Of a stretch of DNA of 64,000 nt, positions 35,354-44,870 are shown piece after piece. The stretch is from Roseomonas xinghualingensis (GTDB taxonomy: Bacteria > Pseudomonadota > Alphaproteobacteria > Acetobacterales > Acetobacteraceae), in assembly GCF_025791835.1 (NCBI RefSeq), contig NZ_JAOXLP010000002.1, positions 186,001 to 250,000 of the forward strand. The letters are read 5' to 3'. Position 1 is the stretch's first letter. Each line of letters starts with the position of its first letter. The notes below the pieces were generated by a model, which was given only the letters and a program-made list of their open reading frames with translations, did no database searches and was not told where the DNA came from. The position numbers were made by a program, and so were the translations under genes.

Positions 35354-36247
35354 TTGAGCGGAGCTGGCGTTCTGAAGGGCTGGCCGCTCTGGTGGCGGCT
35401 GCTGGTGATCTCGGCTTTCTGGGCCAGCGCTTTTCCGGTGGTGCGGTTGGCCACGCGCTCCATGCCGCCCTTCGCCTTTTCCTTCACCCGCAGTGTCGCG
35501 GCCTTCGTGGCAGTCATGGGCATCGCCTGGGCCACGGGCGCCTTCCGGGGGCTGAAGCTGGCCTTCTGGCGGCACGGGCTGGTGCTGGGCACGGCGAATG
35601 GCTGGCTGCCGAACTGCCTGACGGCGGTGGCGCTGATGTCGCTTGGCGCGGCCTCGGTGGCGCTGGTCCAGTCCACCACGCCGCTCTTCGTCGCGCTGCT
35701 TGCCACCGCCTTCCTGCCGGCGGAGCGGCCGGGACCGCGCACCCTGGCGGGGATGGTGCTGGGTTTCGCGGGAATTGCGATCGTATTGGGGCCGCAGGCA
35801 CTGTCCGGTGCCGAGGTGCTGGCGGGGGCGATGATGCTGGTGGTTGCCCTCTCCTATGCCGCGGGCACCGTCTATGTGCGCCGGATGCGGCCGGGCCCAG
35901 TGATGGCCCTGGCTGCCGGGCAGCAGTTGGTGGGGGCGGTCGGCGCGGGGATTCTGAGCCTGGCGGCTGATCCGCCGGGGAGCTTCGACCAGCCCTGGTC
36001 TGTCTGGGGCGCGGCGGTTTGGGTTGGCCTCTTCACCTCGGCCTTGCCGCTGACGCTCTACCTCGCCCTGGTGCAGCGGGCGCGGGCGACGGATGCGGCC
36101 ATGACGGGCTATCTGCAGCCGGGCTTCGCGGCTGTTTTCGCCGCGCTGCTGCTGGGGGAGTGGCCTGAGGCGCAGGTGTTCCTTGGCGGTGCGGTGGTGT
36201 TGGCCGGGGTGTGGCTGGCGACGGGCGGGGGAGGGCGCCGAGGCTAG
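35354..36247 (+). CDS. EamA/DMT-superfamily transporter
   Basis: A 297-residue inner-membrane protein with ten predicted helices in two EamA repeats (FWASAFPVVRLATRSM start, second repeat from about LSGAEVLAGAMMLV). The family exports metabolites or amino acids; the substrate is unknown. The start is uncertain: the TTG at 35354 leaves a short N-terminus before the first helix and does not overlap mltG. An ATG further upstream at 35204 would overlap mltG by more than 120 bp with a non-membrane prefix, which is unlikely. Confidence 0.75.
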   Translation: MSGAGVLKGWPLWWRLLVISAFWASAFPVVRLATRSMPPFAFSFTRSVAAFVAVMGIAWATGAFRGLKLAFWRHGLVLGTANGWLPNCLTAVALMSLGAASVALVQSTTPLFVALLATAFLPAERPGPRTLAGMVLGFAGIAIVLGPQALSGAEVLAGAMMLVVALSYAAGTVYVRRMRPGPVMALAAGQQLVGAVGAGILSLAADPPGSFDQPWSVWGAAVWVGLFTSALPLTLYLALVQRARATDAAMTGYLQPGFAAVFAALLLGEWPEAQVFLGGAVVLAGVWLATGGGGRRG

Positions 36248-36292
36248 AGCGGATTCATGTCCCAGGCGTTTCCGCCTGCAGCGATCCGCTCT
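36246..36292. repeat. Nested palindrome, possible REP-like element and terminator
   Basis: AGAGCGGAT and ATCCGCTCT form an outer 9-bp stem that encloses an inner stem AGGCG-TTTC-CGCCT. The arrangement overlaps the last base of the DMT gene's stop and is followed by GTTTACC. The two-level symmetry resembles dispersed palindromic repeats (REP-like). Only one copy is seen in this window. Confidence 0.45.
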
Positions 36293-36294
36293 GT

Positions 36295-36687
36295 TTACCC
36301 CGCCTGTCCGGTCGGGCCGGTTCCCGGATGTGCTGGCAGCAGCGATGCGGCGGTGGCGAAGAGCCTGATGCGATCCGTCACCGCTGCCAGCCCCGCCATC
36401 AGGGGGAAGGATTCCAGGCTGTAGTCCCAGAACTCCGTCTTCCTGCCGAAGCTGCGCGGCTTGATTATGGAGAGAAGGAAATCCGGGCCGAAATGCTCGG
36501 CCTTTTGAGCAATTGCCTTGTTCAGCACAAAGCTTGGCTTGTACTGCGGGGCATTGGCCGAGATGAGCCAGCCATTATTCCCGATCGGGATGAAGACGCC
36601 GCTTTGCCTTCCCGACGCCATGATGGGGGCAAGAAAGTCCTGTTCCATTTCGGAAAACAACTGGCTCGGGGTGAGGTGATCACGCAA
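36295..36687 (-). pseudogene. rutA: Truncated rutA remnant (pyrimidine monooxygenase N-terminus)
   Basis: Residues about 30-110 closely match the N-terminus of RutA, the FMN-dependent monooxygenase that opens the uracil ring: [56 protein letters not shown] and [10 protein letters not shown] are recognisable. RutA is about 360-380 residues. Here homology stops at the LPPA position and the ORF ends after 20 unrelated residues, so roughly two thirds of the enzyme, including most of the luciferase-like barrel, is missing. The N-terminal 30 residues also do not look native. Base composition is visibly less GC-rich than the neighbours. No other rut genes are present. Most likely a decaying remnant. 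Confidence 0.8.
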
Positions 36688-36833
36688 ATGTCGTCCCTGG
36701 CAGCCGCCTTGTTTTCCTTCGTGGTGAGGTCGTTTCCGCTGGCTGCGGCGTTGCCAGCCTCATGATCGGCTCTTTCAGGCCGATACCCGGTCCCCATAAC
36801 AGGGACGCATTACAAAAAGGACATATTGGCGTC

Positions 36834-37646
36834 GTGGAAACTGAAGTTCTCGTCGCTCTTATCGCCTTGATTGGCATGGAAGTTGTCCTGGGGATCGACA
36901 ACCTCGTCTTTATAGCGATCCTGACCAACCGCCTGCCGGTGGAACGCCGGCGTTCGGCTCGCCTGATCGGGCTGGGCCTCGCCGTGGGGCTGCGGTTGGT
37001 GATGCTTGCGGGTGTGGGATGGCTCATGTCCCTGACGCGGCCCCTCATCGGCTTCTGGGGTATGGAATTCTCCGGCAAGGATCTGATCCTGATCGCCGGC
37101 GGGCTGTTCCTCATTGGCAAGGCGGTTGTGGAGATCCATCACCGGGTGGACCCCGACGCCCAGGCTCAGGCCAATGCCGCCAAGGCGGTGACGGCCAGCT
37201 TCGGCGCCACCGTCTTCCAGATCATCCTGATCGACATGGTCTTCAGCGTGGACAGCATCCTGGCGGCCGTGGGGCTGACGCAGGTGATGTGGGTGATCGT
37301 GGTGGCGATCCTCGTCTCGGTCACGGTCATGCTGCTGTCGATGGATGCGCTCTCCAACTTCATGGAGAAGAACCCGACGGTGGTGATGCTGGCCCTCGCC
37401 TTCCTGGTGATGATCGGCATGGTGCTGCTGGGCGAGGGCTTCGGCTTCCATGTGCCGAAGGGCTTCGTCTACACCGCCATGGCTTTCGCGGCGGGGGTGG
37501 AGGCGCTGAATGTCTGGGCCAGGCGGGCCACCGGACATCGCACGGTGAGCCCCACGGGCTCCACCGTCGCGGCGGCAGGGCAGGCTTCGGTCAGCCAGGC
37601 GGCTGCGATGGATCCGGCGGGGCGCCCTTTGCGGGAAGGCGGCTGA
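36834..37646 (+). CDS. TerC-family integral membrane protein
   Basis: A 270-residue membrane protein of the TerC/YkoY family with about seven helices. Conserved acidic membrane motifs are present: EVVLGIDNLVFIAILTNRLP and the second DMVFSVDSILAAVGL, whose Asp residues are thought to form a metal site. Several members are linked to Mn2+ efflux or metal loading of exported proteins, others to tellurite resistance; which applies is not clear. The GTG at 36834 follows AAAAAGGA. No yybP-ykoY Mn riboswitch was found upstream. Its last 56 bp overlap the 3' end of the convergent SDR gene. Confidence 0.85.
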   Translation: METEVLVALIALIGMEVVLGIDNLVFIAILTNRLPVERRRSARLIGLGLAVGLRLVMLAGVGWLMSLTRPLIGFWGMEFSGKDLILIAGGLFLIGKAVVEIHHRVDPDAQAQANAAKAVTASFGATVFQIILIDMVFSVDSILAAVGLTQVMWVIVVAILVSVTVMLLSMDALSNFMEKNPTVVMLALAFLVMIGMVLLGEGFGFHVPKGFVYTAMAFAAGVEALNVWARRATGHRTVSPTGSTVAAAGQASVSQAAAMDPAGRPLREGG

Positions 37647-38397
37647 GCCAGGCTGGCGGCACGGCGCCCATCAGCCGTGCCGCCGCATAGATGGGCCAGG
37701 GATAGACCACCCGGGCCTTGCCGCGCGCGATGCCTGCGAGGGTACGGCGCGCGGCCTTCTCCGGCTCCATCAACATCGGCATGGGGAACTCGTTCGGCGC
37801 CGTCATCGGTGTGCGGATGAAGCCAGGGCAGATGGCGTGCAGGCGCAGACCGTCATGCCGGGCGGTGGCGTCGGTCGCCTCGGTCCAGCGCTGCAACGCT
37901 GATTTTGAGGCGGAATAGGCCGGGGCACCGGGCGAGGCGAGGAAGGCGGCGATGGAGGCAATGGCGGCAATGCGGCCGCGGATGCCATCCGGGCCCGGTG
38001 GCTGGGCGCGTATCATCTCCAGTGCCGGCATGATGGTGTTCAGGGCGCCCGTGAGGTTCACGGCGAAGATGCGGGCGACCTGATCCGGCGCCTCGCGCGT
38101 GCCGCCCGTGCCGGCGGAGGTGCCGGCATTGGCGATGAGCAGGTCCAGGCCCGCGGTGCCGCGTACCCATTCGGTGGCGGCCGGGGCATCGGTCACATCG
38201 AAGGCGGATTCGGTGACGCTGGCTCCCGCTGCCCGACAGGCCTCGGCGGTGGTGGCGAGGCGGGCGGCATTCCGGCCGGAGAGGTGCAGAGTGCGGCCGG
38301 GGGAGGCGAGTTCCCGGGCCAGGGCGGCGCCAAGGCCGGAGGAGGCGCCCGTGATGGCCACGCGGCGCCACGGCCATGTCTGTCCAATGCCTTGCAT
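37591..38397 (-). CDS. SDR-family oxidoreductase
   Basis: A 268-residue short-chain dehydrogenase with ITGASSGLGAALARELA near the N-terminus, LIANAGT for the NAG motif, catalytic ASIAAF and YSASKSALQRW, then CPGFIRTPMT. The C-terminal 40 residues (VVYPWPIYAAARLMGAVPP) look like the hydrophobic tail of membrane-associated SDRs. Substrate unknown. The 3' end overlaps terC in antiparallel fashion by 56 bp, an unusual convergent overlap for intact genes. It is divergent from yicC, with 30 bp between the starts. Confidence 0.82.
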   Translation of the reverse strand: MQGIGQTWPWRRVAITGASSGLGAALARELASPGRTLHLSGRNAARLATTAEACRAAGASVTESAFDVTDAPAATEWVRGTAGLDLLIANAGTSAGTGGTREAPDQVARIFAVNLTGALNTIMPALEMIRAQPPGPDGIRGRIAAIASIAAFLASPGAPAYSASKSALQRWTEATDATARHDGLRLHAICPGFIRTPMTAPNEFPMPMLMEPEKAARRTLAGIARGKARVVYPWPIYAAARLMGAVPPAWLSRLPAKGAPPDPSQPPG

Positions 38398-38427
38398 CGC
38401 GCCCTCTCCCGCCGCAGAAGGCCGCGC

Positions 38428-39321
38428 ATGTCCATCCGATCCATGACCGGCTTCTCGCGCGCCACCGGCACGATGCCGGATGGAACCCCCTTCACCTGGG
38501 AACTCCGCAGCGTCAACGGGCGCGGCCTCGACCTGCGCCTGCGCCTGCCGCCGGGAATGGACGCGCTGGAGACGCCGCTGCGCGAGGCGGCGGGCACCCG
38601 ATTCTCACGCGGGAACATCACCGCCAATCTGAGTGTGAAGCGGGAGGAGCGGACGCCGAAGCTGGTGCTGGACCAGGCGGCGCTGGACCGCGCCCTGGCT
38701 CTGGTGCGGGAGTTGGCGGAGCGCATGCCGGGCGCGGCCGCACCGCGGCCCGAGGCGGTGCTGGGCCTGCCTGGCGTATTGCGGACTGAGATCGAGGTGC
38801 CGGACGAGGCGGCCGAGGCCGCGCGCCGCGCTTCGGTGATGGAAGGCTTCGGGGAGGCTTTGGCCGATCTGGCCACGGCCCGCGCGGCCGAGGGGGCGCG
38901 GCTTCAGGTCATTCTGGCGACGCTGCTGGATGAGATTGCGGCGCTGCGCGGGCAGGCCGTGGCCGAGGCGGCGCGGCAGCCGGAGGCGCATCGAGCGCGG
39001 CTTTCGGCAGCGCTTGCGGAACTGCTGGATGGCGAGCGGCGGGTGCCCGAGGAGCGGCTGGCGGCCGAGGTGGCGCTTCTGGCCGCGAAGTCGGATGTGC
39101 GGGAGGAGCTGGACCGGCTCGGTGCGCATGTGGAAGCGGCCCGCGCCTTGCTTGCCGAGGCGGGGCCGGTGGGGCGGAAGCTGGAGTTCCTGACGCAGGA
39201 ATTCGGACGCGAGGCGAATACGCTGGGGGCCAAGTCCGGCAGCCTGGCGCTGACGCGGATATCACTGGAACTGAAGGCCGCCATCGAGCGGCTGCGCGAG
39301 CAGGCGGCGAACGTGGAATGA
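38428..39321 (+). CDS. yicC: YicC-family endoribonuclease
   Basis: A 297-residue protein with the N-terminal YicC domain (RSMTGFSRATG, SVNGRGLDLRLRLP) and the C-terminal DUF1732 domain (ERLAAEVALLAAKSDVREEL, GRKLEFLTQEFGREANTLGAKS). YicC proteins are now considered endoribonucleases. The ATG at 38428 is where homology begins. The stop overlaps gmk by 4 bp, the classical yicC-gmk pair. Confidence 0.9.
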   Translation: MSIRSMTGFSRATGTMPDGTPFTWELRSVNGRGLDLRLRLPPGMDALETPLREAAGTRFSRGNITANLSVKREERTPKLVLDQAALDRALALVRELAERMPGAAAPRPEAVLGLPGVLRTEIEVPDEAAEAARRASVMEGFGEALADLATARAAEGARLQVILATLLDEIAALRGQAVAEAARQPEAHRARLSAALAELLDGERRVPEERLAAEVALLAAKSDVREELDRLGAHVEAARALLAEAGPVGRKLEFLTQEFGREANTLGAKSGSLALTRISLELKAAIERLREQAANVE

Positions 39322-39944
39322 CAATGGCGATGAAGCGGCGCGGACTCTGCCTCGTTCTCGTGGCACCCTCCGGTGCGGGGAAGACCAGCGTGTCACGTGC
39401 CCTGCTGGCGAGGGATGAGGAGCTGTCCCTTTCCATCTCGGCCACCACCCGTGCCGCGCGGCCGGGGGAGGTGCATGGCGTGCACTACCACTTCCACTCC
39501 CCTGAGGAGTTCGAGGCGATGGAGGGGGCCGGCCTGCTGCTGGAAAGCGCGCATGTCTATGGCAAGCGCTACGGCACGCCGCGCGCGCCTGTGGAGGCGG
39601 CGCTGGCCGAGGGGCGGGATGTGCTCTTCGACGTGGACTGGCAGGGCCATCTGCTGCTGCGCCAGGCGATGCCCGAGGATGTTGTGGGCATCTTCCTGTT
39701 ACCGCCCTCTATCGCCGAGCTGGAGCGGCGGCTGCGCGCGCGTGGCACCGACAGTGAGGAGGAGATCATCCGCCGCATGGGCAAGGCGCGGGACGACGCC
39801 TCGCATTGGCGGGAATTCGACCATGTGCTGATCAACACCGACTTCGCCGAGACGGTGGATACGGTCAGCGCCATCCTGCGCGCCGCGCGGACGGCAAGGA
39901 GCCGCAATCCCTGGATCGGGGAGTTCGTGACGGGAATGGGCTGA
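39318..39944 (+). CDS. gmk: Guanylate kinase
   Basis: Phosphorylates GMP to GDP with ATP. The 208-residue protein has the P-loop APSGAGKTSV, the GMP-binding segments SATTRAARPGEVHGVHY and YGTPRAPVE, and the lid region RLRARGTDSEEEI. It overlaps yicC (ATGA). An internal ATG at 39324 is an alternative start. Confidence 0.96.
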   Translation: MTMAMKRRGLCLVLVAPSGAGKTSVSRALLARDEELSLSISATTRAARPGEVHGVHYHFHSPEEFEAMEGAGLLLESAHVYGKRYGTPRAPVEAALAEGRDVLFDVDWQGHLLLRQAMPEDVVGIFLLPPSIAELERRLRARGTDSEEEIIRRMGKARDDASHWREFDHVLINTDFAETVDTVSAILRAARTARSRNPWIGEFVTGMG

Positions 39945-39948
39945 AATC

Positions 39949-40902
39949 ATGCTGGGCGTGCTGGGCCTCGTCACGCCCGTCTTTCTCCTGATCGGCCTTG
40001 GTTATGTCGCCGGGCTGCGGCGCGTGATCTCCGATGAGGGGCTGCGGGGCATCAACGACTTCGCCTTCTGGCTCTGCGCGCCCGCGCTGCTTTTTGTCTC
40101 GGCGGCCACCGGTGGCGGCGCGGGGGCGCATGGCGGGCGGCTGGAGATCGTCTTCTTCGGCAGCGTGCTGATCGTCTATGCCGTGGCGCTGCTGCTATCT
40201 CGCCTGGTGGCCCGGCGGGGGCTCGCGGAATCGGGGCTCTTTGCCCTGAACTGCTCCTTCGGCAACACGCTGATGATGGGCGTTCCCGTGGTGATGGCGA
40301 CTTTCGGCACGCCGGGAATCGCGCCCGCCACGGCGATCATCGGCCTCTACTCGCTGGTGATGATGCCGCTGACCACCGTGGTGGCGGAGCTGGGGCTGAA
40401 TGCGGGCTCTTCCCTCCGCCGGGTCCTGTGGACAACGCTGCGTTCTGTGTTGCGGAACCCGATTGTGATGGCGGTCCTGCTGGGCAATCTCTGGGCCTTG
40501 CTCCTGCCGCCGCCACCCTTCTTCGCCCGACGCTTCCTGGAAATCCTTGGGGGCGGGACGAGCCCTATGCTGCTCTTCTGTCTCGGTGCCTCGCTGCGGG
40601 ATTTCCAGATCCGGCGGGACTGGGCGGACGCGGCGGTGATCAATGTCCTCAAGCTGGCCGTTCTCCCGCTGCTGGTCTGGGTGCTCGGGCAGGCCGCCGG
40701 TCTGCCGCCGCTGGAACTTGCCGTGGCGGTGACGCTGGCGGCCATGCCGACCGGGGCGAATGCCTTCCTGATGTCCCGCCGCTACGCGATCGGGATGGAG
40801 CGGGCCGGGGCGGCCGTTCTGCTGGGTACGATCGCCTCCGTGGTGACGCTGACCCTCGTGCTGGGCTGGATCGCCATGGCGCCCGGGAATCCGGCACCCT
40901 GA
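39949..40902 (+). CDS. AEC-family (auxin-efflux-carrier-like) transporter
   Basis: A 317-residue membrane protein with about ten helices. It begins LGVLGLVTPVFLLIGLGYVAG and has the AEC features NDFAFWLCAPALLF in the first half and AAMPTGANAFLMSRRY in the ninth-helix region. Members export carboxylates or amino-acid-like compounds, but the substrate is unassigned. It begins 4 bp after gmk, so it may be cotranscribed. Confidence 0.85.
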   Translation: MLGVLGLVTPVFLLIGLGYVAGLRRVISDEGLRGINDFAFWLCAPALLFVSAATGGGAGAHGGRLEIVFFGSVLIVYAVALLLSRLVARRGLAESGLFALNCSFGNTLMMGVPVVMATFGTPGIAPATAIIGLYSLVMMPLTTVVAELGLNAGSSLRRVLWTTLRSVLRNPIVMAVLLGNLWALLLPPPPFFARRFLEILGGGTSPMLLFCLGASLRDFQIRRDWADAAVINVLKLAVLPLLVWVLGQAAGLPPLELAVAVTLAAMPTGANAFLMSRRYAIGMERAGAAVLLGTIASVVTLTLVLGWIAMAPGNPAP

Positions 40903-40918
40903 GGGCGCCGGGGGGGCT

Positions 40919-41194
40919 TCAGTGCAGGCGCAGCTCGCCTTCCGCATAGGTGAACTCGGCCGGCTTCCAGAGGGCCGCCGAGGCGACGCGGACCGAATGC
41001 AGCTTGCCTTCGATGTCCCGCTGCCAGAACTCCAGGAATCCGTGCAGTTCCGGGAAGGATGGGGCGCGATCAATCTTTTGCCAGATGAAACTTTGCAGGA
41101 CCATTGGATGGTCCGGCAGGCGGTAGAGGATTTCGGCGGTCGTCAGGTGCCATTCGGGGATGCGGACGGCACGTTCGATACCCTGCAGAAGCAT
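40919..41194 (-). CDS. usg: Usg family protein
   Basis: A 91-residue cytoplasmic protein of the Usg family, small conserved proteins of Alphaproteobacteria with no known function. Characteristic features are LTTAEILYRLPDHPMVLQSF, FLEFWQRDIEGKLHSVRVA and the Trp-rich middle. In several genomes usg lies beside trp or stress genes; here it is divergent from groES and its 5' side faces the CIRCE region. Confidence 0.8.
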   Translation of the reverse strand: MLLQGIERAVRIPEWHLTTAEILYRLPDHPMVLQSFIWQKIDRAPSFPELHGFLEFWQRDIEGKLHSVRVASAALWKPAEFTYAEGELRLH

Positions 41195-41294
41195 ATCCCT
41201 TTCCTCCTGAAGCGAGCGGCCAATGTGCCGCCCGAAGCCGATGGTGCCATGCGGTCAGAAGCCTGGAACACAAAAAATGTTTCAGATCAGTGTA

Positions 41295-41321
41295 TTGGCA
41301 CTCTCTGATTGAGAGTGCTGC
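41295..41321 (+). promoter_or_regulatory. CIRCE element 1 upstream of groESL
   Basis: TTGGCACTC-N9-GAGTGCTGC, an imperfect copy of the HrcA operator (TTAGCACTC-N9-GAGTGCTAA). It lies just upstream of the -35 box at 41327. Confidence 0.75.
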
Positions 41322-41326
41322 CGGGC

Positions 41327-41355
41327 TTGACGCAGAGAGGAAGCGCCCCTTAAAT
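41327..41355 (+). promoter_or_regulatory. Promoter of groESL
   Basis: TTGACG (41327-41332) and TTAAAT (41350-41355) are separated by 17 bases, a housekeeping-type promoter placed between the two CIRCE copies. Predicted start of transcription is near 41362, inside CIRCE 2. Confidence 0.6.
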
Positions 41356-41357
41356 CG

Positions 41358-41384
41358 TTGGCACTCGCCGGGGGTGAGTGCCAA
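41358..41384 (+). promoter_or_regulatory. CIRCE element 2 upstream of groESL
   Basis: TTGGCACTC-N9-GAGTGCCAA, a perfectly symmetric CIRCE operator for the heat-shock repressor HrcA. It covers the predicted transcription start, so bound HrcA would block initiation. Confidence 0.9.
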
Positions 41385-41438
41385 AGGCACCATCGGCCGT
41401 CCGGGTTCAACACAGATCAAGGCTCAGGAGAGGACCGC

Positions 41439-41756
41439 ATGACGAAGTTCCGTCCCCTGCACGACCGCGTTCTCGTCCGTCGCGTGACGGCCGAGGAGAA
41501 GAGCGCTGGCGGCATCATCATTCCGGACACTGCCAAGGAAAAGCCCCAGGAGGGCGAGGTCGTGGCGGTGGGCTCCGGCGCCCGCAACGAGCAGGGCCAG
41601 GTTGTCGCCCTCGAGGTGAAGGCCGGCGACCGCATCCTGTTCGGCAAGTGGTCCGGCACCGAGGTGAAGCTCGATGGTGAGGAGCTCCTGATCATGAAGG
41701 AGTCCGACATCATGGGCATCGTCGAGGGCAACGCTGCCTCGGCGAAGGCCGCCTGA
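41439..41756 (+). CDS. groES: Co-chaperonin GroES
   Basis: The 105-residue lid of the GroEL folding chamber. It has the N-terminal [12 protein letters not shown], the mobile loop [19 protein letters not shown], the second signature [17 protein letters not shown] and the ESDIMGIVE end. A short Ala-rich tail (NAASAKAA) extends the normal protein. CAGGAGAGG lies about 8 bases before the ATG. Two CIRCE elements and a housekeeping promoter precede it, so HrcA control is expected. Confidence 0.98.
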   Translation: MTKFRPLHDRVLVRRVTAEEKSAGGIIIPDTAKEKPQEGEVVAVGSGARNEQGQVVALEVKAGDRILFGKWSGTEVKLDGEELLIMKESDIMGIVEGNAASAKAA

Positions 41757-41785
41757 GCTAGAACGAGAAGCAGGAGAGCACATAG

Positions 41786-43432
<1,647 letters not shown>

Positions 43433-43459
43433 TCCTTCGGGACCAGGAATTCACGAGAG

Positions 43460-43489
43460 GGGGCGGCCCGGCGACGGGCCGCCCCTTTT
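43460..43489 (+). terminator. Rho-independent terminator of groESL
   Basis: GGGGCGGCCCG-GCGA-CGGGCCGCCCC gives an 11-bp perfect stem with a GNRA-type loop followed by TTTT, 27 bases after the groEL stop. Confidence 0.9.
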
Positions 43490-43528
43490 CCGTTGTAGGA
43501 TGGGCTGATTGCGGCAGGAGGTTTCGCG

Positions 43529-43738
43529 ATGCCGACGGGAGTGGTGGTCTGGTACCAGCCGCACAAGGGATATGGCTTCATCCGGCCCGATGATGGTGGG
43601 CCGGATGTGATGGTGCATGCCTCCACCGTGGAGGCTGCCGGGCGGCGGGAGTTGAAGAAGGGAGAGGAGATCTCCTACGAGGTGGAGCAGCGGCCGAAGA
43701 AGCCGGCGCCCTCCGTCACGCGCATCCTGCCGGGCTAG
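43529..43738 (+). CDS. Cold-shock-domain protein
   Basis: A 69-residue single cold-shock domain, predicted to bind single-stranded RNA or DNA. RNP1 appears as KGYGFIRPDD and RNP2 as VMVHAST. The usual Phe of RNP2 (VFVH) is Met, and the Trp that normally precedes RNP1 is displaced (VVVWYQPHKGYGF), so it is a divergent member. GGCAGGAGG lies upstream of the ATG. Confidence 0.8.
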   Translation: MPTGVVVWYQPHKGYGFIRPDDGGPDVMVHASTVEAAGRRELKKGEEISYEVEQRPKKPAPSVTRILPG

Positions 43739-43767
43739 GCTCCAGGCCTGCCCGGCGGCGCGCTGCC

Positions 43768-44265
43768 TTATTCGTCCCAGACGCGCAGGGCGGAGGCGTT
43801 GTTGAGAATGCCCTTCGCCCGCTCTGCCTGATCGACATTGGCTGCGGAGACGATCAGCACGGCCGCGGGCTTTTCGGAATCCGGCTTCACATCCGGATCT
43901 GCCGCCGCGGCCACGCCCTCGCTGGCGGCGCCGGCGCCCAGCCCGGCAAGTGCGGCCGCCGCGATGGCCGGCAGGGCCGCGCCGCCGGTGGCGATCACGA
44001 CGCCCGCCGCCGCCATGCCGGCGCCTGAGGCCGCGAGGCTGGTGCCCATGGTGCGGAGGTTGCGATGTTCGTCCTCCTGAACCCGCCCTTCCATCTCATG
44101 CGGGGCATGGGGCGGTTCCTGGGTGACTTCGGCGGTACGAATGGTGATGCGGTCACGCGGGATCGCGTCCGCGTCGAGGTACTGAAGGGCGGATTCGGCC
44201 GCCTCTCGCGTCGTGAAAGTCGCCACGACGTGGCGGTAGATTTCCTGGTTCTGCGTCTCGGCCAT
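43768..44265 (-). CDS. Glycine-zipper-containing protein, stress-type
   Basis: A 165-residue protein with an N-terminal alpha/beta part (YRHVVATFTTREAAESALQYL) of the kind that opens many heat-induced or general-stress proteins (a ferredoxin-like 'flavoprotein-edge' fold). A central Ala/Gly-rich glycine-zipper helix region follows (AASGAGMAAAGVVIATGG), then a C-terminal beta strand repeating the first fold (AAVLIVSAANVDQAERA). The ATG at 44265 has GGAGCAGGA upstream. Function unknown; membrane insertion of the Gly-rich part is possible. Confidence 0.6.
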   Translation of the reverse strand: MAETQNQEIYRHVVATFTTREAAESALQYLDADAIPRDRITIRTAEVTQEPPHAPHEMEGRVQEDEHRNLRTMGTSLAASGAGMAAAGVVIATGGAALPAIAAAALAGLGAGAASEGVAAAADPDVKPDSEKPAAVLIVSAANVDQAERAKGILNNASALRVWDE

Positions 44266-44382
44266 GTCCTGCTCCCTTGGGAAGGTCATGCCGAGGAACG
44301 CAGTGAACTCACGGATGTTGCCGGTACCGGGTGATCGCCGTGCCGGGCGTCCCTGATGCGGCGTGGCATCAGGTGCGTGACT

Positions 44383-44850
44383 TCAGAGGATCTGGAACCG
44401 CGCCTTGGCCGCCCGTTCGATGGCGCCCGCGATCAGACGGTCGATATCCAGGGTGATGCGGAAATCCTGCAGGAAGCGCAGTTCCTCCTGCGTTGCGTCA
44501 CCATCGGCGGCGGCGATCTCGCAGGCGAGGAGATAGGCCGTCTCGCGCAGGCGGGGCGGCAGGGCGTCACGGATCATTTCTGACGCGCGGTCGAGCCCAT
44601 CCGTCTGATCCAGCAGCGAGAGCACCACCTCGGTGACGGTGCCGATCTCGTTGGAGTGGAAGTCGCTGAAGGCCGGCAGCTCCCGCACCAGGCGGGACAT
44701 GGCGGCCAGCTCGGCGTCCGACATGCCGCGGTCGCTGACTCCCATCAGCACCATGGCACAGATCAGGGCTTCCTGCGCTGTGAAGCGCGTGGGGAGGTGA
44801 GGGCTGGGCTGGGCGTCCATGACGTGCGTGTCCATCGTGCGGGAAGGCAT
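44383..44850 (-). CDS. TerB-like protein
   Basis: A 155-residue all-helical protein resembling TerB/DjlA-N domains: FTAQEALICAMVLMGVSDRGMSDAELAAM and the acidic ACEIAAADGDATQEELRFL motif, which in TerB forms part of a metal-binding site. The start is uncertain; the ATG at 44850 has GGGGAGAG just upstream, while Met codons at 44835 and 44820 are alternatives. It begins just inside the 3' side of the downstream-facing helicase region (gap 20 bp), so it is probably cotranscribed with the helicase. Role in metal or envelope stress is inferred. Confidence 0.65.
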   Translation of the reverse strand: MPSRTMDTHVMDAQPSPHLPTRFTAQEALICAMVLMGVSDRGMSDAELAAMSRLVRELPAFSDFHSNEIGTVTEVVLSLLDQTDGLDRASEMIRDALPPRLRETAYLLACEIAAADGDATQEELRFLQDFRITLDIDRLIAGAIERAAKARFQIL

Positions 44851-44870
44851 CGCTCTCCCCGATGGGCGCG

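Noticed and set aside
36700..36833. yybP-ykoY manganese riboswitch upstream of terC
   Set aside because: TerC genes often carry one, but the conserved loops could not be found in the short leader.
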